From an uncultured Candidatus Poseidoniales archaeon (GTDB lineage: Archaea > Thermoplasmatota > Poseidoniia > Poseidoniales > Poseidoniaceae): a stretch of DNA of 64,000 bases. A model generated the notes under the pieces. That model made no database searches. It saw nothing but the letters and a program-made list of their open reading frames with translations, and was not told where the DNA came from. Each line of letters begins with the position of its first letter. Position 1 is the first letter of the stretch. The stretch is taken from assembly GCA_902625885.1 (NCBI GenBank), contig CACODE010000009.1, positions 1-64,000 of the forward strand, read 5' to 3'. Below are positions 29,372-39,800 of this stretch, in pieces. The translations under genes and the position numbers were made by a program.

Positions 29372-30763
29372 GTGGTTGTTGAAAAAACAGTTGAATTGGC
29401 CCGTACCATTGGTCTGAAGACGCTTGTCATTCTGTCGCTATCCTCGATGTTGGGATCCGGTCTCTTCCTCCTCCCGGCCTTCGCCCATGAATACGCAGGC
29501 CCCGGCATGTGGTTTGCCTTCCTCCTCGCCGGCAGCGTGGTGATCGCCAGCGCTTATTCGAAGGCTGAATTGGCCAGCGCTATGCCCCAATCTGGCGGAT
29601 TTTACGTCTATGCCGAGCGCACCTACGGCCACCTTGTCGGCACCATCAGCGGGCTCGGTTTGTTTGCCTCGTTTATGCTGAAATCAGCGTTTGCCTTGGT
29701 GGGCTTTGCAGCCTACATGAAAGTCATCACCGACCATTATGGCATCGAGAATGTCAACTCAAACGCCATCGCCATGGTGCTTCTTGTGTTCATTTTGTTC
29801 GTGAACTTGACAGGAGTCAAAGCCATCAAGAAAGTTCAGATCCCTATCGTGACGGGTGCGATGGCCACGGTCGTGGTGCTGTGCCTGCTGGCCGTGTTTT
29901 CTGGAGACATGGATTACAGCCGGCCCGTGGAGAACTTTCAGCCCGCTACCCTGAAAATGGGAACGGCTGCAGCGCTCGTTTTCGTGGCTTTCTCGGGGGC
30001 CATCAAGGTCGGTGCCATCGGTGGCGAGGTCATCGACCCCGAGACCAACCTTCCCCGAGGGATGATGCAATCGCTGTTCATCGCCACACTGCTCTACGCT
30101 GCTGTAGCCTACATCATGGTGGCCGTCATGAACCCGGCTGATTTCATGACCGACGGGCACGCTGTTGAAAACCCCATCACGGTCTTCGCTGAATCCGTGG
30201 CGGGCACCGCGGTGGTGCTCGTGGCGTCATTGGTGGCCATCATCGCCATGGCGTCCATGGCGCTGGCGGGTGTGTTGTCTTCCTCGCGGTTCATTTACGC
30301 TATGGCGAAGGACGGGGTCCTTCCGGCCCCGCTGGGCGAACTCAATGAACGCTACAAAACGCCGCACTGGCCCATCCTCCTCACGGGCCTGCTGATGGCC
30401 ATCTCCATCTACTCGTTCGACGTGCACGTGATCGCAGAGCTGGCCTCTGGATTCATCCTCATGGTCTTCATCGTTCTCAACCTGACCGTCGTCGTCCTTC
30501 GCGGTGCTCACCCAAAGCACGTATGGAACCCGACGTACCGGTCTCCGCTCTACCCGCTCCCTCAAATCTACGGTACCGTCGCAGGGATTGGGATGCTGGT
30601 GTTGATGGGCGAGAAAGCTCTTTTTGGTGGTGGAGGCGCTATCGTACTCGGTTTGCTTGCTTGGTACGCTTATGGACGCAGAAACGTCAAGCCAAGAGAA
30701 GGTGCTACGCCCTTCAGTATCTTCCTGGGCAAGGACTCACCACCAAGCGATAATGAGGAATAA
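29372..30763 (+). CDS. APC-superfamily amino acid permease
   Basis: 12-TM pattern; LSSMLGSGLFLLPAFAHEYAGPGMWFAFLLAGSVVIASAYSKAELASAMPQSGGFYVYAERTYG; FSGAIKVGAIGGEVIDPETNLPRGM. Confidence 0.92.
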   Translation: MVVEKTVELARTIGLKTLVILSLSSMLGSGLFLLPAFAHEYAGPGMWFAFLLAGSVVIASAYSKAELASAMPQSGGFYVYAERTYGHLVGTISGLGLFASFMLKSAFALVGFAAYMKVITDHYGIENVNSNAIAMVLLVFILFVNLTGVKAIKKVQIPIVTGAMATVVVLCLLAVFSGDMDYSRPVENFQPATLKMGTAAALVFVAFSGAIKVGAIGGEVIDPETNLPRGMMQSLFIATLLYAAVAYIMVAVMNPADFMTDGHAVENPITVFAESVAGTAVVLVASLVAIIAMASMALAGVLSSSRFIYAMAKDGVLPAPLGELNERYKTPHWPILLTGLLMAISIYSFDVHVIAELASGFILMVFIVLNLTVVVLRGAHPKHVWNPTYRSPLYPLPQIYGTVAGIGMLVLMGEKALFGGGGAIVLGLLAWYAYGRRNVKPREGATPFSIFLGKDSPPSDNEE

Positions 30764-30797
30764 AATCGGTGCGCTGCAAGGCGAGAACCCGTTTGAT

Positions 30798-31217
30798 TTA
30801 AGCCAAAATTAGCCTGAGGTTCTCAAGACTTCGCAACTCGGCGAAGTAAATTTGCTCGATGGAGTCGTACATCTCCTGATCGCCAAATTCCTCAAGCAGC
30901 ACGATGATGCCACCGTACACTTCAGCGGCCTTGGTTTCGGTCTCCAGTGACAGTTCAAGCATTTCTTTGAATTCCGTGCTGTGGACGATGGGGTGCGGAT
31001 TTCGCTCCGTCACCGGAATGCCGCCGAGTTTGACGATAGCGCGGCGGACCACATCGGCGTGTGCCAGTGATTCGGTTGCTTCCTCGTTGAACATTGGGTC
31101 CAATTGAAGCCGATGAATGCCCTGAATGTTCGCTGCGTAATGCGCATACATGTTCATGGCCCTCAATTCCCAACCAAGCGCCTCGTTCAATCGTTCAATC
31201 AATGTATTTTCACCCAT
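30798..31217 (-). CDS. Ferritin-like/bacterioferritin-like four-helix protein
   Basis: ALGWELRAMNMYAHYAANI, NEEATESLAHADVVRRAIVKLGGIPV, ETETKAAEVYGGIIVLLEEFGDQEMYDSIEQI: ExxH-type diiron helix spacing. Confidence 0.75.
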   Translation of the reverse strand: MGENTLIERLNEALGWELRAMNMYAHYAANIQGIHRLQLDPMFNEEATESLAHADVVRRAIVKLGGIPVTERNPHPIVHSTEFKEMLELSLETETKAAEVYGGIIVLLEEFGDQEMYDSIEQIYFAELRSLENLRLILA

Positions 31218-31275
31218 GGAATCACCCTACTCCGATGAGCCGTTCAGCCTCGTCGCCGTATAAAAACTCGTGATA

Positions 31276-33879
31276 TCATTCGTGTCGAACCCACTCGCCC
31301 TCAGGCGTGACTTCCCAGTACTGAAGTTCCTCTGAGACGTCAACGTACCAGCCTGTTTGCCCTTGTGTTGTCGATGGCGTTGCTTGCATGACACCGACCC
31401 TGCCAGCCTCTTCCGCCAGCGCCGCCATGGATTCCAACGTCAGGCCGTGCCGCTCGTGCAGGGGTGTATCGTCTGCGAGAACATCGGAAGGTGTCTGTGG
31501 CGCCTCCTCTTCCTCATCCTCTTCGTAATCATCAAACGCTTCCTCCACCCAACCCTCGGTGGAGACCTTTGAGGCCTTGCGTGTGAGGGTTACCAACACG
31601 GCGAGAAGCAACACAAGGAGAATCGCAGCCATCGTCATGGCGGTGTTGGTCGAACCAACGGCCCCCCCGAGTAGCACTTCCTCCACATCGTAGAACGACT
31701 GGGCAAGAAGACCGCTCCAACGAACCGTGCAAGAGCGATCGGTGCCACCGTCTTGAACATCAACCTCCCAGGTGCCGTTTGTGACGAATTCGGTCGGACC
31801 TGCGGTGCAGGACACGGTGGTGTTTTCCCGCGGTATGTTGAGCGTGTTGCCGTAGGCATCGGTGGCGAAGGCGTTCAAGAGGACGACGTCGCCCTCGGCG
31901 ATGTTGTCTCGGCTTATGGATGCTTGAATCCTTACGGGCGCTCCTGCCTCAATCGTCAGTGGAATCGTGTGGGTCGCCCCTTCATCCTCCAGAACCAACG
32001 AGTAAGTGCCGACCTTTTTTCCGATAAATTGCCAGTATCCCAAACCCACTTGCGATGTCGTCAATTCGCCCAATGAAGCGTCTAGGGTTGTCGTGACGGA
32101 GGTCGACTCTTCGATGTTACCATGGACATCAACCACCTGAATGAACAGGTCACGGGGTTCACCTGCCTTGACAACGAGGCCGTCGTCAGCATCGGTGGTC
32201 AGACCGTGGGCGGTGCCTGCAACAACGGTCAATCGCACCGTGGCGAAGACACCATCGGCGTTAACGCGAATCTCATGACCTCCGATGTTGGTTGCCGTCC
32301 AGCGCCCATCGTTGAGCAACATCTCCAACGTGATGTCCTCACCATCCAAAGTCCAGTTAAGCGCAACTTCCTCGAGCTGATTGCCGGACGAGTCAAAGAA
32401 TTTCGGATTGAGGTCAAGAGAACCGTCTGCAGGAACTTGGGTGCCTTCGCCATCCAAAGTAATGAATGCGAGCCTCCCCGTCCGCACGTCAAACGATGTT
32501 GAGGCCACAAAGACAGTGCCCGTAGCGCTGTCGTACCAACTCCCCTCAAACCTCCACGATTGCGCTCGCTGGGCTTGTAGCAGCACGTAGCTGTCTTCTT
32601 CAACCAATTCTTCAGAAGTGCCCATCGTCATGTTGATGGAACCATCCACAACCCATCGGTTTCCTTTTACGTCCTCGGCGAAGAGCTCAATGACCACCTG
32701 TTCTCCTGACGTTGGGTTTGCAGGTTCTGTTCTCAGCAGCACGTCAATGGCTCGTCCATGGACGACGTCCACGGAAAGCGAGGTCTCCACCGTGCCGTCA
32801 AAGCCCGACACGGTGGCCGGACCGGTTCCAGAAGGGTTCCAGTACACGCGGAAATCTTCGTCAACCGAGAGACCTCCTGAGGTGGCACTCAGCGAGTGGA
32901 TGGACGGCGAAACCATGCCGACATAACCGTTGACATCTCGCCGTTCAAACACCAGTTCGTACGATTCACCTGCCATGTACTCTGAGGGGCTATCAACCAC
33001 CATGAGGGTCGAGGCGACGGCGTCGCCGGGAATCACCTGAAGCGTGGTGCTTCCAGTGATGTTCCCCGAGGAAACCGTGATTTGCCAGCGACCGGTGTTG
33101 GTGGCAAGGTATTCTCCCTGAGCGTTGAACGATCCGTTTTCGGCGAACCAAGAGAGCGAGCCGACGTTCGACAACGGCATCTCGTAGCCATTGATGTCAA
33201 CCAGTATTGGTGTGATTTTTTCAAGGGTGCCCGCACGAACCAAGAGCGGTTCATCGAACAAGAACGCATGCGGTTGACCTGCTGTGACGGCGATTGTCTC
33301 GGTAGCCTGAAGTTGGTTGAGCCTGGCGCGCACGTGGACTTGTCCAAGCGTTTCAGCGGTCCAGACAGGTTGTCCGTGACCAACGTACACGCCGTCTATG
33401 TCCCAAACGACCGTCTCTGGTGCAGCCATTCGATTGCCGCGACTGTCCAACGCATCAGCCGTTAGTGGGGTGGGTTCGAGCACGCCTACGCTCAATGTCG
33501 TGATTTCCAGAGCTGTAGCGACACCGGCCTCAACGGTGATGTTGTGCCTGTCAACGAGGCCGTTGTGCTCCGCCACCACCTCAACCACCGTGGCGGACCA
33601 CGGGTAGAACAAACCGTCATCCGTGATGGTACCGTTTGACACGGACCAAGAGACATCGCCGGACAACACGTTGTTGACCGGGTCGTAAATGATGGCAGTG
33701 AACTGAACAACCTCGTCAGCCGAAAGGGTGACGGGCGGTGCATCGATAACCACCCTGTCCGCTGTGCCATTCCGTAAAACGACGGTCGGTTCATCAAGCG
33801 CCGCCGGCATGGCCGCTGACCACGTTCCAACGAGGAACAGACCAACGAGGAGCAGGCAGGCCTTCACGGAGGTCAACAC
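31276..33879 (-). CDS. Secreted/surface protein with Ig-like (Big/invasin-type) domains, C-terminal TM and acidic Trp-containing tail
   Basis: 867 aa; signal peptide; repeated LxxSxxNVxLSADExVQFTA-type domains; TM NTAMTMAAILLVLLLAVLVTLTRK; tail …QTGWYVDVSEELQYWEVTPEGEWVRHE. Confidence 0.8.
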   Translation of the reverse strand: MLTSVKACLLLVGLFLVGTWSAAMPAALDEPTVVLRNGTADRVVIDAPPVTLSADEVVQFTAIIYDPVNNVLSGDVSWSVSNGTITDDGLFYPWSATVVEVVAEHNGLVDRHNITVEAGVATALEITTLSVGVLEPTPLTADALDSRGNRMAAPETVVWDIDGVYVGHGQPVWTAETLGQVHVRARLNQLQATETIAVTAGQPHAFLFDEPLLVRAGTLEKITPILVDINGYEMPLSNVGSLSWFAENGSFNAQGEYLATNTGRWQITVSSGNITGSTTLQVIPGDAVASTLMVVDSPSEYMAGESYELVFERRDVNGYVGMVSPSIHSLSATSGGLSVDEDFRVYWNPSGTGPATVSGFDGTVETSLSVDVVHGRAIDVLLRTEPANPTSGEQVVIELFAEDVKGNRWVVDGSINMTMGTSEELVEEDSYVLLQAQRAQSWRFEGSWYDSATGTVFVASTSFDVRTGRLAFITLDGEGTQVPADGSLDLNPKFFDSSGNQLEEVALNWTLDGEDITLEMLLNDGRWTATNIGGHEIRVNADGVFATVRLTVVAGTAHGLTTDADDGLVVKAGEPRDLFIQVVDVHGNIEESTSVTTTLDASLGELTTSQVGLGYWQFIGKKVGTYSLVLEDEGATHTIPLTIEAGAPVRIQASISRDNIAEGDVVLLNAFATDAYGNTLNIPRENTTVSCTAGPTEFVTNGTWEVDVQDGGTDRSCTVRWSGLLAQSFYDVEEVLLGGAVGSTNTAMTMAAILLVLLLAVLVTLTRKASKVSTEGWVEEAFDDYEEDEEEEAPQTPSDVLADDTPLHERHGLTLESMAALAEEAGRVGVMQATPSTTQGQTGWYVDVSEELQYWEVTPEGEWVRHE

Positions 33880-33888
33880 ATCATCTCC

Positions 33889-36800
33889 TCATTCAGAATA
33901 TTCCTGCCATTCTTCTTCTCCGGCCATTCTGTACCACCAGTTGCCGTCTTCGTCTTCCCACCATTCGGTGCCGTCCTCGTCAACGCTGGTTTCGATTTCC
34001 TCCTCAGGCTCCTCGGCCACAGGTGCCTCTTCGGCTGGCGGAGGACCGGATGGACCGGGTGCCGGGCCTGTTGGGCCGGGTGCCGGGCCCGTGGGCCCTT
34101 TCGGACGGGGTTCGTCCTCGTCATCATCGTCATCATCGTCGTCCCAGTCGTCGTCGCGACCGTTTCTCATGAACATCACCAGAAGACCAAGAAGCACCGC
34201 GCCGACAACGCCAAGCAAACCAGCTCCGACGTAGTAAAGCGTACCGCCCGCTTCAAAGAACCCGGCGAGGTTGCCTTCAACGACGATCTCAAGGTTCACA
34301 CGCTCCGCTCCAACACTGACCGTGATGGTTTGGGGACCGTCATCAAGGGTCGTGATGGTCCAGTTTTCTGACGAACTCATCATGGATGTTCCTCGGCCTG
34401 TCATTTCCACCTGCACGCTACCCGGAACGGGAATTTCGTTGTCAAAGGCATCAAAGGCTCGAATGAAAACACCGAGACTCTCGAGCTGCTCCAAGGTTGT
34501 GGTTGACAAGTTCACCTCAAGGCGGGCAACCGTGCTTTGCGCAAACACTTCGATGGTGGTCGTGGACACGGCGCCTCCCACGGTGTACTGGAGGGTATGA
34601 ACGCCGGCCACTTCCGCTGCGTAGATGTACGTTCCCTCCGAGGTGGTAACAATGCTGAGTGTTGGAACCGGAGCACCGTCTTCAGTCCACTCAACATCCT
34701 GTGGGAACTCGTTGCCATCGGCGTCGGTGCCGGTGACCTGAATGTCCACGTCATCCCCTGCCGTGGGCGAGGTCTGGGAAAGAGCGGCGGAAACCGTAAC
34801 CGCCTCGCCGTGCAGAACAGTGACTGTTATGCTGTCACTGATGTTGAAACCGTTTTCGCTTACGGCCCACGCCTCAATGCGCCACTCTCCAACTGTCGAT
34901 GCTTCCCACCGCATGTTGTCCAGAAGCAACGACGTGGTGATGTCTGTGGTCTCACCGGTTGCCAGATGAACTTCGTGCCATGTTAGCCTGTCCGAGGAAA
35001 TCGGGTTGTTGTCGGCATCGAACAGTTGTGAGGAAAAGTCGATGGCATAATCTGAGGTCAACTCAATGACCGCACCGGTTGAACGGTCCGCATCGTTGGC
35101 CACGCCCTCGATGGTGACGCTGTTCAGCACACCGTTGTCGACGGTAATGTTCAACGCAACGCTCAACGATGTGTTGGCGTCGGTGTAAGTTGCCACCAGC
35201 ATGTAGGGCTCGGTAGAGGCATAGTAAGGTGTAAACGTCGTGGCGTCGCCTGAAAGAACCTCAAGGAAGTTCGAAGCATCGCTGATGGTGGGGTGTTCCA
35301 TCGACCAGTTTGTTTCCGGAACGGCCCACTGATTGCCTTTGGCGTCTATGGCGAAGATTTTCGCTTCAAGTGTTTCGTCGGCCGTGATTTCGAGGCTCTG
35401 CCACGTTCGCACCTCATCGTCCACCATGAGTCGAAGGGATTGCGTGATACCTCTGTCAACCGCAATGACGACTTGAGTCAGTTCGGTTTCGTATCTGGCT
35501 TCGAGAATCTTAGAGCCCGTTTTGACCGGGTCCCATATCGCTGGGGCCCCCGGCGTCAACTGCCCGTCGGAGGTCTTCGTCCAGTTGTCTGCTGGCAAAA
35601 TCACCGACAGGCGGTTGCCTCTTACATCGACTCGAGTGGTGTTGATGTAGACACGGTCATCGGCCGTCACCGCCGTGGAGGAGACGTTCAATTCCAGGTA
35701 GTCAATGGCTCCATGCCCGACCGATATCTGGAGTTCAGCCGTAGCGCCTGAGATTGAACTGAGGTTCAGCCACCAAGTGCCGACATGGTCAGGGAAGTAT
35801 TGCTGATTGATTTCAGAATAATTTCCGTTGGTTGTGGTCCACGTCAAATCGCCTGCATCGCTTATGTCCAGAGCGTTACCAAACTGATCGAAAAGGTCGA
35901 TCGTGATGTCGCACCAAACACCGGCCGGAACCGTTCCTTCACACCCGCCGAGCTCAAAGTATGAGGGAGCCCCAGGCAGCACGGTAATGTCAACGACAAC
36001 CTGTTGGCCGCTCGCTGGATGCGCCACGGTGATGGTGTGGTCGCCAGCGGCGTATGGGAAGAACGTGGTACCGAACACGCTGCCGTTTGAGGGCGTGATG
36101 AGGATGCTTTCACCAGGCTTGAAATTGCCGTGTTGATCGGCCATTTGCGCCGTGATGGTGAGGTTCTCGTCAGCCGTGATGGTGGCCGTCAACGGGGTAA
36201 CAACGAGGTCGACGGCTGCACCGGGCGTGACCGTGATGTTTTGTGTCCCGCACACCAAACCAAAGCATGCCATCACCGAGGCGATACCGGCTGTGCTTGG
36301 GGTGAACAGACCGTTGCTGCCGATGCTTCCTGAAGAGGCGTACCAAGTGACTGGCGTGGATTGGACCATCTGCAAATGGTCGTAAGCAACGGCATTGAAG
36401 TTCACGGCTGTGTCGGCGTCCGTGGTGAGCGAACCGCTCGGACTGATGGACATGGTCGTGATGTTGGTGGTGTTGAACATGACCTTCGGCCGGAAATCAA
36501 CGTTGTTTGCGGTGCCGGAATAAAACGAAGCGTGGGCGTGTCCGGTGTTTGGTGTAGCGATGATGATCCATGCCTGATGGTTGCTGATGGTCATGCCGGG
36601 TGTGCTCAAATCAAACCACAGCCACCCTGTCGTGTCGACGTTGACCACGGTCGTTGATACGGCAGACCCGTAATCGCTGCCGGCTTGCATCCCGGGTGAG
36701 CCCCAAAGCACGCCACCGGTCGTTCCGTTCCATGTTGCAGAGGCTTGGCTCCAATTCTGGTTCAACACAGGATGAACACTGAAGGAGACGGAGGTTGCGC

Positions 36801-39800
36801 CCTGCACGGATGCCCAATCTTCAACGTACAGTCCGAGCGATGCAGAGTGAACGACTTGGTACGGGGCAAACGGAATTTGAGAGGCATCCAGGCCGATGTT
36901 AATTCGGCATTCGTCGACATAAAGCGTCCCGCAATAGGTTCCTGCCCGAATAACAGAGTTGCCAGCAAAGTTGGTGTTCGGGTATTCACTGTAAAGCGTG
37001 GTGTCCTGTATGTTGGTGTGGCCGAAGGCGGCGACTTCGCTGCCGGTTTGGAACATGTAAGTGTAGGTGTAGTCGTTGTTGTAGGTGTGGTCGGGGTCGC
37101 CGATAGCAAAACTCCAACGTGAAGAGGATGGCCCTGGTATGGACTGGTTAACACCCTGAACCCACCAAGAGAAGGTCTGACCCTCACTGAGGTTGGTGGA
37201 GAACCGGAACGTGGTGTTGGTGATCTCGTCGTCTTCCCAAGATTTGAACTTGAACACGCCCGTTTCGTTGGCGACGGTGACGATGTAGCCGGTCGCACCG
37301 CTGACGGGCGACCATGTCAACACGGGTTGGGACGGTGGCGTCAACAGCCCGTTGCTCTCGGCGTACAGGACCTGTCCGTCCGCAGGCGAATTCAAAACTG
37401 GCTGGGCGGGAGGCAAGATGCCGTTGACGTTGTCAACATAATCCAAAACAAGGTGCGGGTGGTAGGTAGCGTCGTTGTATTCCGACGAATAGAACGTGTG
37501 AGATGAACCGCCGCTACCAACTTTCGCAAGCATGAACGTCATGGTGGTGTTGCCGTTGGCAATGTTGGACTGGGCTAGCCCGGTGAGGTCCCATTCAATC
37601 CATCCAACCGGCTGAGCGAGCGTGATGGTTGAGCGAGTGATCTCCGTTCCGGAGCACGTTGGGGCGGTCAGCCAAATGACACTGGACTCGGTAAAGCCGC
37701 TGCAGGGATAGGCTGCAACGGTGGTGGACGATGTCCCGCCAACGCCGATTTGGTACATTCGCAGCACCATCTGCGTCGGCGTCATGGCCGCAGGCCAGGG
37801 TATGTCGGTCAGGTCAAATTCCATCAGCACTCGACTTTCGCCCGTGCCCAAGGCGTTCACGCCCAACGACATCGTCGCCGAACTGCCTTTGTTAACGGTC
37901 GCACCCGAATCAATCTCAACATCAGGAACCGACGGCAAGAGCCCTGTTTCATCGAAGATGGAACCCCGAGAAAGGTTCAGCGTGTGGTTGCCGTTGCCGT
38001 CATCGCTTCCTTGGTCGACGGGATTTCGATATTCGTGGGTGACCGACCATCTGCCGATTCGATCGCCCTGGTCGGCGCGGATTCGCCAGTACTGCCAGAT
38101 GTCACCCTTGTACATGTTTGACGCATGGATGGTGTTGTTGAGCAGATCGATGCTTGTGTTGCCCACCAAGCCTGCAGCGACCTCATCAGAGGTGTAACAT
38201 ATCGTGTTTTCATCCAAAAAGAAGGGGTCAGGTCCTCCACATGAAACGTAGCGTGTGTAGTTGTTGTAGGTAAGGTTCCAGGTGAATTCGGTTGAGTTCA
38301 TGCCGGAAGGGCGCGGCTGTGAAAGGTTCCACAACGTAGCCCCGTCGGCTGGGAGCAGACCAGTGGGGGCTGCAGGTGTCCACGCCGCCGTTGTTCTGTA
38401 GGTGAGGTTAAGTCGAGGACGAACGTCAATGTTTGATGATTCACTGGAGGCAAACTGGACGCGGCCGTTCACGCCGTTTTCCAGTTCAACAGGGAACAAA
38501 AACACATCCAACTCGGCAACGTTGGCGTCGAGAGCGTGCTGTACATAGGCCGTGACGTTGAACGAAAAGACTCCGGTGCCGTTGACCCATTGGGCGTCGT
38601 TGATCGGCACATCGATGTCGTCCTCCGAAAAGGAACCCTGCGAGGCCCACGACGAGGTGTTTCCTGCAGGGTAAGCATATACGGAAGATTCAGACCACGC
38701 CGAAACGATTTCTGATACGGCGATTTTGGTCGATTGGTAGGCTCCAACGGCCGTCAAATCCAGTGTGGCGTTGACAACCTCGTACGTTCCGGGCAGCGGA
38801 AGACCGCTAAAGTCCATGTTGATCAACGAAGCAGAACGCAAGTTGGCGTTGTTGGTGGATACCGAGCTGCGCCCGACGTAGAGCATGGTTGATGAGCCCT
38901 GATTGGCGTAAATGTTCCCGGTGTCGATGAAAGTGTCCGCCGATACGCTCGGGTAAGCGAGCGAGGGAACGATGGCACCGTCCTGAATGGACACCTTGGC
39001 GTAGGTTGAATTGATTTCCTCACCGACATCGTTGGGAAGGTAAAACACCGTTGAGTTGCTCCTTGGCCCGAGCATGCCGTTGTTCATCGGCTGCACCATC
39101 CAACGAATGTCTTGAGCGAAGGTCAGTGCTTGAGGTGGCGTGAAGGTGTTGTTTGCGACATCAAAGGCTGCAGGAGTCAGGCGAGAGTCGTAGGTATAGA
39201 GTCCGGACATGTCGTTGCTAGCATCGGCCTGAATGAACACGCGCCAGCCCGTGGCCGTCGTGGAACCGCTGTATGTCCATGTGAACGTCGGTGTCGAATC
39301 GGCTTGGAGTGCATGCGATGTGGCGTCCCAGACAATGGCCCCGTTGCTCGGTCCCGTGTTGACGCCGCTCACGCTGGGTGTGGCGACCGTGCCGTCTTCC
39401 CACGTCAAGTTCAGGTAAGGACGCTCGCTTGCACTTCCTTCGGTCGAGGTGAACGTGATAACATCCGTCGTCTGAGACGACGTGTAAATCATCAACGAAA
39501 TATGGTTCTGTCCTGCACCGATAGCGGCTTGAACCGATTCCGTGACGTCGAAATCCATCCATCCGTCTGAAACGCTGTCAACAAGATCGACGTAGGTACC
39601 GATATCGGTGCCGATGGCTCTGCCACCTCGCTGAGCCCAGTTGTTGGTACCGTCGTAGGTTGTGGCGTTCGCAGCGGTGGTCCAAGGTTGAAGAACGGGT
39701 CGGACGGCGACCGGTTCGTCTTCTACCGAACCGTATTCAGCGAACAGGCTCAATTTTGCACCGGTGACACGGGCACCAGATGGTTGAGGCACTTCGCTAA

